From Phycisphaerales bacterium (GTDB lineage Bacteria; Planctomycetota; Phycisphaerae; Phycisphaerales; UBA1924), in NCBI GenBank assembly GCA_016742075.1, contig JACVCL010000001.1:186001-250000 (forward strand): 64,000 nt of DNA, written 5' to 3'. The notes beneath the pieces are model-generated. The model was not told where the DNA came from. It did no database searches and worked only from the letters and a program-made list of their open reading frames with translations. This document shows, piece after piece, positions 53,668-62,192 of the stretch. Made by a program: the position numbers and the translations under genes. Numbering within the stretch: the first letter of the stretch is position 1; every line of letters starts with the position of its first letter.

Positions 53668-53975
53668 GCACGAGTCTCCTTGGCGACCTCCGGCATGCGG
53701 CGGTCGATAAACACGTCTTTGAGGACCGACACGTCAACCTTGACGGGTCGCTGGGGCTTGTGGAATGGGTCGAAGTCAGCGGGCTTGAGCAGGCGGGATC
53801 GCTTGGGATCGCGGGCGGTGTTCGCCACCACGGACATGACGGCGGCGGCGATCGACCAGTCGTGGCGCTGGCGACCATCGAGCATGGCGACCAGCTCCCG
53901 CAACGTCAGGGGCCCGGGGTCGAGGCCGAGGGCTCCGGCGCACTGGTAGATGAACTTCCAGGCGTCGGCGGCTCG
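53664..53975 (-). CDS. Tail assembly chaperone C-terminal (T) reading frame
   Basis: The -1 frame downstream of the G gene: AADAWKFIYQCAGALGLDPGPLTLRELVAMLDGRQRHDW continues into DPKRSRLLKPADFDP, matching the second (T-like) part of lambda-type tail chaperones. The track reports only 79 aa from a TTG at 53903, but homologous sequence extends upstream within the G gene, so it is best read as the C-terminus of a G-T frameshift product (~252 aa from the G start). Confidence 0.7.
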   Translation of the reverse strand, partial: RAADAWKFIYQCAGALGLDPGPLTLRELVAMLDGRQRHDWSIAAAVMSVVANTARDPKRSRLLKPADFDPFHKPQRPVKVDVSVLKDVFIDRRMPEVAKETRA

Positions 53976-54421
53976 GGGATGGGTGGGACCATCCGGCTCA
54001 CGAGCTTGTCCAGCTCGCTCTCGCTGGTCAGCGTCTCGATCCGCTTCTCCGTCAGGTCGCGGGCCTTGTCCAGTACCAGGTTGGTGGCCTGGAGCACCCG
54101 CCCGAGGTTGGCCCGGTCCCTCGGGCTCGGGCAGAAACTGATGAGTTCATCCAGCAACGCGCCCGTCGCGGCCTCGATGGCGTCGCCCGCCATCGCCTTG
54201 CCGAACTCCTCATCCGACACCTTGGCGGCGTCCGCCTCGGGCTTGCAGACCGCGTAGACCACGTCGCAGAGCAGCACGGGATCGCGGATGAACTTCTCTA
54301 TGAGCGTCCCCTCGATGACCTGCATGAGGTCGACACCCGTGAGCCCGCGCACGCGCTTGAGCGTGGCGACGTTGATATCCACCGTCCAGGTCCGACCCGC
54401 GTTGTCCTTGAACTGCCGCAT
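53906..54421 (-). CDS. Tail assembly chaperone (G-like protein)
   Basis: 171-aa protein from ATG 54421 (GGAGG SD; the track start 54451 lacks one). MRQFKDNAGRTWTVDINVATLKRVRGLTGVDLMQ is typical of phage tail assembly chaperones upstream of the tape measure. A -1 slip on CCCC (53978-53975, ATC CCC GAG) would join the T frame. The C-terminal Pro/Ser-rich tail is made only without the slip. Confidence 0.78.
   Translation of the reverse strand: MRQFKDNAGRTWTVDINVATLKRVRGLTGVDLMQVIEGTLIEKFIRDPVLLCDVVYAVCKPEADAAKVSDEEFGKAMAGDAIEAATGALLDELISFCPSPRDRANLGRVLQATNLVLDKARDLTEKRIETLTSESELDKLVSRMVPPIPEPPTPGSSSTSAPEPSASTPGP
53975..53978 (-). promoter_or_regulatory. Candidate -1 frameshift site CCCC in the tail chaperone gene
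   Basis: A CCC codon preceded by C (AT-C-CCC-GAG) lets tRNA-Pro shift back one base. The next codon (CGA) begins the T frame RAADAWKF. A conserved heptamer is not present, so the exact site is inferred. Confidence 0.5.
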
Positions 54422-54435
54422 CCGTGCCTCCGTGC

Positions 54436-54864
54436 TTAGCTGCCGATCCATGAGGGCGCCGTGGTCGAGTACGTCACCTTCGCCGTCACCGAGACCGTGA
54501 TGGCCTCCTCGAGGGCTTCAGAGCGACTGAAGTTGGTGATGGAGAAGTCCGCCTGCAACCCCTGACCCGCGGCCGCGTCGAGGATCTGCAGGCCGATGGG
54601 GTCGTTGTTGAAGAAGGCGTTCTTGATGGCGGTGAACCCGGCATCGCCGGTGTCCCAGACCATCTCGAACTCGACGCTCGCTTCCTTGAGCGTGGCAACC
54701 GTGGCTCGCCAGCCGTTGTTGGCCCGCGTGGTCACGTCCGCCTCGCCCGCTTCGAGGTTCAGCGTCACGTCGCGGGTGTTTCCCAGCGCCGTCCACGCCC
54801 CCGCGCCCGCCTGGCCGCCCGTCTTGTACTTGAGAGCGGCCTCCATGCCGAGCCTGATTGCCAT
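54436..54864 (-). CDS. Phage tail tube protein
   Basis: 142-aa major tail protein-like sequence: TALGNTRDVTLNLEAGEADVTTRANNGWRATVATLKEASVEFEM, typical of TP901-1/lambda V-type tail tube subunits, just upstream of the chaperone and tape-measure genes. Beta-rich, no membrane segment. The gene order (terminator, tube, chaperones, tape measure) supports it. Confidence 0.8.
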   Translation of the reverse strand: MAIRLGMEAALKYKTGGQAGAGAWTALGNTRDVTLNLEAGEADVTTRANNGWRATVATLKEASVEFEMVWDTGDAGFTAIKNAFFNNDPIGLQILDAAAGQGLQADFSITNFSRSEALEEAITVSVTAKVTYSTTAPSWIGS

Positions 54865-54876
54865 CGCTGACTCCTT

Positions 54877-55134
54877 TCACTCGGCGCTGTGGCCGACCAC
54901 AAAGACCATCTCGCCAGCCTTGCTCTTGACCAGCACGTCCGCCAGGTTGACCCGCTCGAAGTAGTACTGAGTGCCGGGCGCGACGTCGATGGGGTCGGTC
55001 TTGCCGTCGGTCAGCAGCAGGTCCTGCGTGTTCTTGTGCGACGCGGTGAGCGTGAAGGTGGCGATCGTCTTCTGGGTCGCCAGCGGCTTGAGCTCGTCGG
55101 TCATCGCCACGCCGAAGATGATTGTGTTGCGCAT
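54877..55134 (-). CDS. Small phage tail-region protein
   Basis: 85-aa protein from ATG 55134 (MRNTIIFGVAMTDEL...). Beta-rich (KTIATFTLTASHKNTQDLLL) and otherwise unrecognised. It lies between the putative tail terminator and the tail tube genes, 2 nt from the upstream stop. The longer track ORF overlaps it in another frame. Confidence 0.6.
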   Translation of the reverse strand: MRNTIIFGVAMTDELKPLATQKTIATFTLTASHKNTQDLLLTDGKTDPIDVAPGTQYYFERVNLADVLVKSKAGEMVFVVGHSAE

Positions 55135-55136
55135 GG

Positions 55137-55568
55137 CTACCTCCGCTCCCGATAGGTGACGCTGAGCACGCTCGTGAACACCCGGTGCTGCTCGAGCGCT
55201 TCGCTCGATACCACCGGCTCGTTGCTGATCCCGACCCACGCCGCGTCGGGAAAGCCCTCCAGCCGTTTGAACCGCAGGTGATCCGCGATCGCCTCCACCA
55301 GCGCGAGCAGCTCATCGATCGCCGCGTCCGCCCCATCGGCGGGGAGCTTCTTCTGCACGCCCACATCCACGACGTACTCAATGGCCAGGCTGTCCCGCGT
55401 CACCGGCGACATCTGCAGCGTGCGAGGCACCACCGACACGCGGAGGTCCTTGAGGTCCTCAAGCGTGAACGCGGGCTGGAACACTCGCACGGCCGTGACC
55501 GGCTGCGAGAGGGTGCCGGCATTGATGTGCGCCACGACGGCGTCGGCGAGGGCGGCGATGGTGCTCAC
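55137..55568 (-). CDS. Putative tail terminator/tail completion protein
   Basis: 143-aa protein from GTG 55568: STIAALADAVVAHINAGTLSQ, VRVFQPAFTLEDLKDLRVSVVPRT, then a conserved helical end. Assignment rests on size and place in the head-tail gene order rather than a clear motif. It overlaps the previous stop (GTGA). Confidence 0.55.
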   Translation of the reverse strand: MSTIAALADAVVAHINAGTLSQPVTAVRVFQPAFTLEDLKDLRVSVVPRTLQMSPVTRDSLAIEYVVDVGVQKKLPADGADAAIDELLALVEAIADHLRFKRLEGFPDAAWVGISNEPVVSSEALEQHRVFTSVLSVTYRERR

Positions 55569-55858
55569 GGGCCACCTCCGATGACGGGCGAGCCCGTCGT
55601 CGGCACGCTCTGCCGCGGCGAGTTGGAAGTCAGCCCGGACAGCTTGCCCTCGAGGAACCAGATCTTGCGCTCCATCTCGGCGTACTGAGCGCGGATGCTT
55701 CGGGCCTCGCCGATGAACTCGTCGAGCCGCTTCTCCACCTGCTGGAGCTTGGTGGTCACCACGCCCCACTGGATGGTCATCGCGCCCGCCGCGAGCACGA
55801 CGGTGACGACCACGCCGGCCCACCGAGCACTGCCGTTCTGTCCGTTGCCTTCTGCCAT
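55565..55858 (-). CDS. Small membrane protein with coiled coil (phage)
   Basis: 97-aa protein: one transmembrane helix (WAGVVVTVVLAAGAMTIQW) then a helical coiled-coil region (TKLQQVEKRLDEFIGEARSIRAQYAEMERKIWFLEGKL). A holin- or spanin-like role is possible but not shown. Confidence 0.6.
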   Translation of the reverse strand: MAEGNGQNGSARWAGVVVTVVLAAGAMTIQWGVVTTKLQQVEKRLDEFIGEARSIRAQYAEMERKIWFLEGKLSGLTSNSPRQSVPTTGSPVIGGGP

Positions 55859-55860
55859 CG

Positions 55861-56238
55861 TTACTCCGTTGCGATGTGCTTGGTGTGAATCCGAAACACC
55901 CTGCGGTACGGGTCGCTGTGCCTGAACGGCGGCTGTCCTCCGGGCGCATTGACCTCGTACACGAACACTGCCGTCCCAACCGTCTCGCGCACCTGATCGC
56001 CCGCCCGCGGGAGGATCGGGCCCGCGCCCAGTTCCAGGTCCTCTGTTCGCACGAGGAAGTCCCGCGACTCCACTCGGTGAATGAGCCCCGCGTCGTCGGC
56101 CTGCTCGAACTCGGTCTTGCCGATGGTGGCCTGGACTTCCTTCTCGTCCGTGCCACGCCGGTAAAGAACCGGGCGAGAGAGGTGCTGGTGACGTTGGGCA
56201 TCGAGGAACGCTGCGCCGCGATCGAGCAGGTCGCCCAC
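55861..56238 (-). CDS. Phage head-tail region protein
   Basis: 125-aa protein from a GTG. LIHRVESRDFLVRTEDLELGAGPILPRAGDQV recalls phage head-tail joining proteins, but the match is weak. Located between the decoration protein and the tail terminator, where adaptor proteins are encoded. Confidence 0.5.
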   Translation of the reverse strand: MGDLLDRGAAFLDAQRHQHLSRPVLYRRGTDEKEVQATIGKTEFEQADDAGLIHRVESRDFLVRTEDLELGAGPILPRAGDQVRETVGTAVFVYEVNAPGGQPPFRHSDPYRRVFRIHTKHIATE

Positions 56239-56247
56239 AGGTGCTCC

Positions 56248-56595
56248 TTACTGCTGCAGGCGAACGCGAACGATGGTGTCGGCGTCGACGGTGGCCTTCA
56301 CCGCCTTGCCGATCAGCTTGTTCGCGCCGGCGGCCGCGTTCTTGGTGGCGTTCTGGGCGGCCGCATCCCAGTACGTGAGCGTGCCCGCAGGGATGGCACT
56401 GCCAGCGCCGACCGCCTTGTTGAAGTCGAAGACGCCGGTGACGGCGATCGAACCCAACTGGCCCGCCTTGATCGGTGCCTGCGTGACGCCGATGAGGTCC
56501 GCCTGCACGACCACCGCGCCGACGAGCACGTCAGCGCCGGGGGTGTAGTCGATCGAGCCGCCTTCCTGAACGAACTTTGCTGGTCCTGAAGCCAT
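56248..56595 (-). CDS. DUF2190-like capsid decoration protein
   Basis: 115-aa protein from ATG 56595 (GGAGG SD). Ala/Gly/Val-rich: VGAVVVQADLIGVTQAPIKAGQLGSIAVTGVFDF and PAGTLTYWDAAAQNAT match DUF2190, a small capsid-associated family next to the major capsid gene. The track's earlier start (56721) adds a Gly-rich leader of uncertain reality. Confidence 0.75.
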   Translation of the reverse strand: MASGPAKFVQEGGSIDYTPGADVLVGAVVVQADLIGVTQAPIKAGQLGSIAVTGVFDFNKAVGAGSAIPAGTLTYWDAAAQNATKNAAAGANKLIGKAVKATVDADTIVRVRLQQ

Positions 56596-56724
56596 TGCTG
56601 AACCTCCGTCTGTTGGTGGGCCATCGGTGTCGATGCCCGATTGCTGATCGATGCCGCTCTGGAGGTCGCCGGGGAGCTCTTCGCCGAGCCCCCCAGCGCC
56701 TGTGCTGACCTGCCCGGGCATGGC

Positions 56725-58647
56725 TTACACCTCGCCCTTGCTCTTGACGCCGCCGCGCGGGTCCTGCAGGTTGACGCCGAAGTCGTGGTACCCACGCATC
56801 CGGATGCCGAGCATGTTGAAGTCGGCTTCCGAGCTCTCGACCGTCGGGGCTTCCTTGCCATCGAGGAACGCGACCTCGATCACCGGCAGGTCGTTGGGGT
56901 CTGCGAGCAGGTACCACGCCTTGGCGGAGTTGCCGGTGTAGATGGCGTTGGCCAGGTAGCGGCTGACCTCGATGCGGAACTTGCCCTGGTGCGGGTTGGC
57001 AATCGGGAACTTGGTGTTCGCGGTGGTGTCCCGAAGCTCGACGCTCTTGAAGAGCTGCGTGCCCATCGCCGAGAGTGCCGTGGGCACCAGCATGATCGAC
57101 GGCATCACGCCCGTGGGCTTGCCGTCCGAGTCCACCAGGTCCATGAACGCCTGCTCGACCTTGGTCAGGCCATCGATGCCCAGCGCCGTGTCCGCGCCCG
57201 AGACGAAGTTCTTGTTGCCGACGCTGAAGAACGCCGCGTTGTTCATGAACGCCGTCCAGAAGACGTCGTTGATCTTGAGGCCCGAGCCACGGCCGAGCTT
57301 GCGAGGGACCGTGGTGATCGCGCCGAGATCATCGTTGATGATGTCGCGTCGATCGATGGACAACATCAGGGCGTAGGTGCTGGCCTTGTTGGTGTAGGTC
57401 TCTTCTCCGAGCGTGCCGTGCTTGATCTCGCCACCCGCGCCGATCTCCTCGTATTGGTCCTTGCCGATGAGGCGGTAGCTCGTGACCGTCTTGAAGTCGT
57501 TCACGTTGCGGACCGCGCAGATGTTCCGCCACACGCGCTCGACCGAGAAGAATCCCTCGAGCAGGAACTTGTTGGCGACGTTGGAGAGGATGCCGCCGAC
57601 ATCGATGGTGGTCATGCCCGCCTCGATGCCCCGGCCGAACGCGGCCTCGAGCACGCGGCGGCTGTCGCGGAACGTGCGGCCCGTGTACCCGTTGGCAATC
57701 GCGGCCTCGAAGAGCAGTTCCTGCAAGCCCAGGCCGCCATTGAACCGCTTGGCCGCGACGTCCATTGCTTGCTCCGAGCAGACCTTCTCGATGCCTTCGA
57801 GCTTGGCGCTCTGGAAGCACGCGGCCTCCAGCACCTCACTGGTCACGCTCGTGTCGATCACATGGATGCCGGGGACCTTGGGGCGGCTGGCGCGGAGGAC
57901 TTCCAGTTCAGTGCGGGTGGCGTCCCAGTTGTCGCGGATGGCCTGGGCCTCGATGCTGCTGTACTTGCCACCGCACACCTTGCGGATCGCGTCGATGCGG
58001 GCCGTCTCGGCGAGCGCCGCAGCGCGGACCTGCTCGGGCGTCTGCTCGGTGCCGGTGACGGGAGGGTTTGCAGAGGGAGTGGGGTTGGAATCGTCGGCCA
58101 TGACGCTGGGCTCCTTGTGAAGACGCGCGGCGATGCTCGCGCTGGTGCGGCCGTCTGCGCCGAGATCCACGAAACTGATCTCGCCGAGCGTGGCCTTGCG
58201 AACGACGTTGACCGGGCCGGTGATCTCCTGGCCGTTGACCGTCGCCTTCTGGTTGTCCTTGATGAACTCGAACTCCTCGACGCTCGCGCCGACGGAGGCC
58301 TGCCAGGGGAATCCGTTCCGGCTGGAGGCGACAACCTCCTTCGCGGCGGGCGTATCGCGGGAAATCACGCCGGTGGCGACGAGCTGCCCGGCCTCGACGC
58401 GGATCGCATCGGTGTGGCCGACGCCCGAGAGCGGGTCGTGACCGAAGCGGATGGGGCGCGCCTGCGAGGGGACACCCAGGCCAGCGAGGTCGATCACCAC
58501 GGGGTGCCGCCAGCCTCCGACGCGCATCGCGCCGCCGCTGTACGCGACCATCTTGAACCGGGGCAGCGGCGCGCTCTGGCCATCCGCCGCGGCGGTGAAG
58601 GTGATGTCGGCCGTCGCGGTGAGCGTGAGCGCGGGCAGGATCTTCAT
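56725..58647 (-). CDS. Fused prohead protease-major capsid protein
   Basis: 640-aa phage head protein. The N-terminal ~190 residues look like an HK97-type prohead protease (IRFGHDPLSGVGHTDAI, SRNGFPWQASVGASVEEFEFI with a Ser/His-type pattern, EISFVDLGADGRTSA). A linker with an internal Met (PSVMADDSN) leads to a scaffold-like helix and a Mu/HK97-type capsid fold (GGILSNVANKFLLEGFFSVERVW, HGTLGEETYTNKASTYALMLSIDRRDIINDDLGAI). Protease and capsid are usually separate genes; here they are one frame. Internal initiation near the MADDSN Met could give a protease-free form. Confidence 0.85.
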   Translation of the reverse strand: MKILPALTLTATADITFTAAADGQSAPLPRFKMVAYSGGAMRVGGWRHPVVIDLAGLGVPSQARPIRFGHDPLSGVGHTDAIRVEAGQLVATGVISRDTPAAKEVVASSRNGFPWQASVGASVEEFEFIKDNQKATVNGQEITGPVNVVRKATLGEISFVDLGADGRTSASIAARLHKEPSVMADDSNPTPSANPPVTGTEQTPEQVRAAALAETARIDAIRKVCGGKYSSIEAQAIRDNWDATRTELEVLRASRPKVPGIHVIDTSVTSEVLEAACFQSAKLEGIEKVCSEQAMDVAAKRFNGGLGLQELLFEAAIANGYTGRTFRDSRRVLEAAFGRGIEAGMTTIDVGGILSNVANKFLLEGFFSVERVWRNICAVRNVNDFKTVTSYRLIGKDQYEEIGAGGEIKHGTLGEETYTNKASTYALMLSIDRRDIINDDLGAITTVPRKLGRGSGLKINDVFWTAFMNNAAFFSVGNKNFVSGADTALGIDGLTKVEQAFMDLVDSDGKPTGVMPSIMLVPTALSAMGTQLFKSVELRDTTANTKFPIANPHQGKFRIEVSRYLANAIYTGNSAKAWYLLADPNDLPVIEVAFLDGKEAPTVESSEADFNMLGIRMRGYHDFGVNLQDPRGGVKSKGEV

Positions 58648-58651
58648 GGAG

Positions 58652-60211
58652 TCAGTCGGCACTGGCACTGGCGGTCTCCTCGTCAACGGGTTCGGTGTCG
58701 TCGGCTGGCGCTGCGGGTGTCGCCGGCGTGCTCCCCGCCGGCGATGCGGCGGCGGGCGCAAGGCCCAACTTGTTCATGAGCGCGAGCTCTTTGGCCCGCT
58801 GGCGGAGCTCCTGCTCCCAGTCGCGTCCTTGACGGGCGAACTCGACTGCGAGCGTGGTCGTGTGGTTGGCCAGCCGAGTCGCCTGCGCGTTGGCTTCCTT
58901 CGCGGGATCGACGTGCTCGACGCCATCCCAGAACCACGCGTGCTCGGGGAGCGTGCGGGCGATCGTGCGGAGCGACTGCGGGAGCAGCCCCTCGATCAGC
59001 ACCGCCTCGTTGAGCCACGCCTTGAGGATGCGGTCGAGCACCGCGAGCTGCAGCTGGTGCTGCTCGACGCGGATGCTCTTGAAGTACACCTGGTGGTCCA
59101 GGCGTCCGCTGGCGTAGTTGTAACCGGACGAGTTGCCCGCCGCGACGTTGAACGGCATGTTCAGGCAGCGGGCGATCTCGTTGAGGATCTCGCGCTTGAA
59201 CTCGCCGAAGGTCGTGGTCGGCTGCTCGGCGTGCACCTGCCCGAGTTTCCATCCGCCGGGGAGCACGGTCGCCAGGCGCTGCTCAAGCTCGACCTCGTCC
59301 ATCGGCTCCAGCGGGTCGGCTTCGCCGTTGGCGGGAGCGTCGGTGTAGATGACGGCGGCGAAGTTGGCGGCGGTCTCAGCGGCCGCGATGGTCGCGAGCG
59401 TGTACCGCCGGAGCTGCGCGAACAACGGGAGCGCCGGCGTGATGTCGGGAATGCCGCGGACCTGGCCCGGGCGATCGGCCCGGTAGTAGTGCACGACCGA
59501 CGCGGCGGGGAGCGTGTCGTACGCGAGCAGATCGTCGATCGGAGCGCGGAGCAGGCCACTGTCGCCGGGATGGCGCTTGAGCACGCGGTACGCCGAGGGG
59601 TTGCCCCACTGATCGAGAAGGATGCCGTCGATCTCGTCGCTCCGGCCGCGGCGCATGAGCGGCGAGCAGACCTGGTCGGCCTCGATGAGCTTCACGTCGA
59701 GCGACACCTGCGACGCCACGCCCGGGTTGTTCACCAGCAGCGCGAACGCCTCGCCGGTCTCGGCGCGAGCCATCCGCATGGTGCGGAGCTTGCCGGGCAG
59801 ATCGACCGCCCGCGACCACTGCTCGAACGCGTCCTCGATGCGGGCGTTGGCCTCGGCGTCGGCGGTGAGCATCTGCAGCCGGGGACCGGTGCCGATGGTG
59901 TCGTTGGCAAGGGTCAGAACGATGCCTTTGGCGTAGGAGTTGTTGGCAACCTCATAGCGGGCGCGGTTGCGAAGAACTCGACGCACCTCTGGGTTGATCG
60001 CGGCGTTGGGCGAGAGGCCGTCGGCGTTCGCCCAGTGCTTGCGGTTGTCGGCGGTCGTCTGCGCCGAGTCGAACTTGGCGACAACCAATCGACGGCCGCC
60101 GTGTGGACCGCTTCCGTGCGGTGCACGCGACGCCGCCGGGGAGGGAGAGTCGGCAGGAGTCCCGAGGTGGGGGGCGACCCGGCTCATGATGTTGGCGATG
60201 GCTTTCAGCAT
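58652..60211 (-). CDS. Lambda-type phage portal protein
   Basis: 519-aa portal (lambda gpB/phage_portal_2 family), the dodecameric DNA channel: RARYEVANNSYAKGIVLTLANDTIGTGPRLQM, LIEADQVCSP, DGILLDQWGNPSAYRVL, VVHYYRADRPGQVRGIPDI, CLNMPFNVAAGNSSGYNYAS. Ala/Pro-rich C-terminus. It ends 4 nt before the capsid-protease start, in the usual terminase-portal-protease-capsid order. Confidence 0.92.
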   Translation of the reverse strand: MLKAIANIMSRVAPHLGTPADSPSPAASRAPHGSGPHGGRRLVVAKFDSAQTTADNRKHWANADGLSPNAAINPEVRRVLRNRARYEVANNSYAKGIVLTLANDTIGTGPRLQMLTADAEANARIEDAFEQWSRAVDLPGKLRTMRMARAETGEAFALLVNNPGVASQVSLDVKLIEADQVCSPLMRRGRSDEIDGILLDQWGNPSAYRVLKRHPGDSGLLRAPIDDLLAYDTLPAASVVHYYRADRPGQVRGIPDITPALPLFAQLRRYTLATIAAAETAANFAAVIYTDAPANGEADPLEPMDEVELEQRLATVLPGGWKLGQVHAEQPTTTFGEFKREILNEIARCLNMPFNVAAGNSSGYNYASGRLDHQVYFKSIRVEQHQLQLAVLDRILKAWLNEAVLIEGLLPQSLRTIARTLPEHAWFWDGVEHVDPAKEANAQATRLANHTTTLAVEFARQGRDWEQELRQRAKELALMNKLGLAPAAASPAGSTPATPAAPADDTEPVDEETASASAD

Positions 60212-60218
60212 GGGCGGG

Positions 60219-60425
60219 TCAGACAGAACCGGGGGGGACGATCTTGGCGAACTTGATCCCGAGGCCGGGCTTCTTCGCGGCGTCCTTGGACGCGAAGAAG
60301 CGGACGACCTCGAGTTGGTCCTTCAATGGCTGCTGCTCGACGGACTGACCGTCCACCGACGCCTTCGCGGGCTGCACCGCGTTCTCGCGGACGGTCTGCT
60401 CGAGGTTGGGGGCGGGGTCGGGCAC
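60219..60425 (-). CDS. Small phage protein between portal and terminase
   Basis: 68-aa protein from GTG 60425 with a GAGGTG SD. Charged (VRFFASKDAAKKPGLGIKFAKIVPPG), no known motif. The position matches that of small gpW-like head-completion proteins, but similarity to gpW is not evident. Confidence 0.5.
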   Translation of the reverse strand: MPDPAPNLEQTVRENAVQPAKASVDGQSVEQQPLKDQLEVVRFFASKDAAKKPGLGIKFAKIVPPGSV

Positions 60426-60611
60426 GGGTTCACCTCACGGGCCGCACAGCGCGACCTCTAGGTGTCCCCTATGCAGCGGCAGAGCCATCTGCCCGCTTTG
60501 GGCTGGCATGCAGCCGGTTTGTTCCACCGGTAGAAGTCGTTCACGCCCTCGCACCGACGATGCCCGCGATTGGGCCTCAAGGGCGGTGTTTCCGGACCGC
60601 GTGTATTTGTC

Positions 60612-60641
60612 TTGAGTTTTACGGCCATTAGTCGATACTAT
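60612..60641 (+). promoter_or_regulatory. AbiE promoter with operator-like repeat
   Basis: TTGAGT (60612-60617), 18-nt spacer, TACTAT (60636-60641), 8 nt before the ATG. TAGT-CGAT-ACTA (60629-60640) overlaps the -10, as expected for AbiEi autorepression. AT-rich against the surrounding phage DNA. Confidence 0.55.
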
Positions 60642-60649
60642 TACACGCT

Positions 60650-61255
60650 ATGTCCAAGACCGCACCCGCCCAAGCCGCACTCTCACTGGCACGACGCCTC
60701 GGCGTGCTTCGTGTCCGAGATGCCATGTCCGCCGGCATTCACCCGGAGGTCCTGCGGCGACTAGTCGCCGCAGGAGAGCTGACCAAGACCGGACGAGGCA
60801 TGTATGCCGCGGTTTCGACAGACTCGTCCGAACACGCCAGCCTCGCCCATGCAGCGGCGCGGGTGCCGAGCGGTGTAATCTGCCTGCTGTCGGCACTGGC
60901 CTACCACGGCATCGGCACACAGATGCCGCACGAGGTCTGGATGATGATCGACACCCGTGCCCACAAGCCCCGGGTGGATCATCCACCGATGCGGTTCGTG
61001 CGTGGGTCGGGCTCTACGTTTGAGGCGGGCGTCCGAGAGGTGAAGATCGACGGGCGTAGTGTGCGACTCTTCGAACCGGCCAAGGCGGTGGTCGACTGCT
61101 TCATCTATCGACGGCACGTTGGTCTTGAGGTCGCGCTCGAGGCACTCCGGGAGTCCCTCCGTCAACGGAGGTGCAAGCCGGCAGAGATCGATCGCTACGC
61201 GAGCCTCTGCGGCGTGGCGACGGTCGTTCGCCCGTACCTGGAGGCGATCGCGTGA
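60650..61255 (+). CDS. AbiEi-family antitoxin
   Basis: 201-aa antitoxin of the AbiE (type IV) toxin-antitoxin family, a transcriptional repressor of its own operon. An N-terminal winged-helix-like region (GVLRVRDAMSAGIHPEVLRRLVAAGELTKTGRGMY) is followed by the AbiEi C-terminal domain (ICLLSALAYHGIGTQMPHEVWMMI, LFEPAKAVVDCFIYRR). Encoded on the strand opposite to the phage genes. The stop overlaps the toxin start (GTGA). Confidence 0.88.
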   Translation: MSKTAPAQAALSLARRLGVLRVRDAMSAGIHPEVLRRLVAAGELTKTGRGMYAAVSTDSSEHASLAHAAARVPSGVICLLSALAYHGIGTQMPHEVWMMIDTRAHKPRVDHPPMRFVRGSGSTFEAGVREVKIDGRSVRLFEPAKAVVDCFIYRRHVGLEVALEALRESLRQRRCKPAEIDRYASLCGVATVVRPYLEAIA

Positions 61256-62169
61256 CCAAGCCACAGCCCGATGCGCTCGCGCAGTCGATCAAGCAGCGCC
61301 TCATGAACCTGAGCCAGCAGCAGAACGAGCAGTTCAACATCGTGCTCGTCCGCTTTGCCGTTGAACGCTTGCTGTACCGCCTGACTCGCACTCCCCATGC
61401 GACGCAGTTCGTGCTGAAAGGGGCCATGCTGTTTGCCGCCTGGTCCGCCCAGCCGCACCGGCCCACACAGGACGTTGATCTGCTGGGCTTCGGGCTGCCC
61501 GACGCGGATCGTCTCGTGAAGATCTTCCGGGAGGTATGCGTCGCCGATGTGGAGCCCGATGGTCTGGTGCTCGATGCGGATTCTGTCACGGCGGAACCCA
61601 TCCGGGAAGATGCTGTGTACGACGGGCACCGCGTCCGCCTGCTGGCCCGATTGGGCACAGCTCGCATTCCGATGCAGGTCGACATCGGCTTCGGCGACGT
61701 AGTGAGCCCTGAGCCGCGTGAGCTCGCGTTGGGTCCGATGCTCGACCTGCCCGCCCCGCGTCTTCGCACGTATCCACCCGAAACCGTTATCGCCGAAAAG
61801 TTCGAGGCGATGCTCGCGCTCGGCATGGCCAACAGCCGGATGAAGGACTATTACGACCTGTGGACGCTCAGTCGCACGATGCGCTTCGAGTTCGAGGCGC
61901 TGCGCACAGCGGTGCGTGCCACGGCGGAAAGGCGAAAGACCCCGCTTCCCACTGATCTACCCGTTGGCCTCAGCGATCGGTTTGGTGCCGATGCATCCAA
62001 GCAGGCGCAGTGGGGAGCGTTCGTGCGCAAACTCGGAGGCTCTCACGCGGCAATCCCTCTAGGCGATGTGGTCCAGGCGCTTGCTGAGTTCATGCGGCCG
62101 GTACTCCGCGCCGGAGAAGCAGCGGCTCTGCATTGGCCCCCAGGAGGTCCTTGGCAAGCGGGTCGATGA
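61252..62169 (+). CDS. AbiEii-family nucleotidyltransferase toxin
   Basis: 305-aa toxin, the partner of AbiEi. The nucleotidyltransferase core is visible: FVLKGAMLFAAWS followed by TQDVDLLGFG (DxD metal site). SRMKDYYDLWTLSR is the downstream family motif. AbiEii enzymes add nucleotides to tRNA or other RNA and abort phage growth. Starts at a GTG overlapping the antitoxin stop. It is inside a phage structural cluster, probably protecting the lysogen from other phages. Confidence 0.88.
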   Translation: MTKPQPDALAQSIKQRLMNLSQQQNEQFNIVLVRFAVERLLYRLTRTPHATQFVLKGAMLFAAWSAQPHRPTQDVDLLGFGLPDADRLVKIFREVCVADVEPDGLVLDADSVTAEPIREDAVYDGHRVRLLARLGTARIPMQVDIGFGDVVSPEPRELALGPMLDLPAPRLRTYPPETVIAEKFEAMLALGMANSRMKDYYDLWTLSRTMRFEFEALRTAVRATAERRKTPLPTDLPVGLSDRFGADASKQAQWGAFVRKLGGSHAAIPLGDVVQALAEFMRPVLRAGEAAALHWPPGGPWQAGR

Positions 62170-62192
62170 CACCGCGGGGCCGCGTGCGTCGC

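Noticed and set aside
56641-60256. Two long plus-strand ORFs (712 and 601 aa) opposite capsid and portal genes
   Set aside because: Antisense of recognised capsid and portal proteins; no homology.
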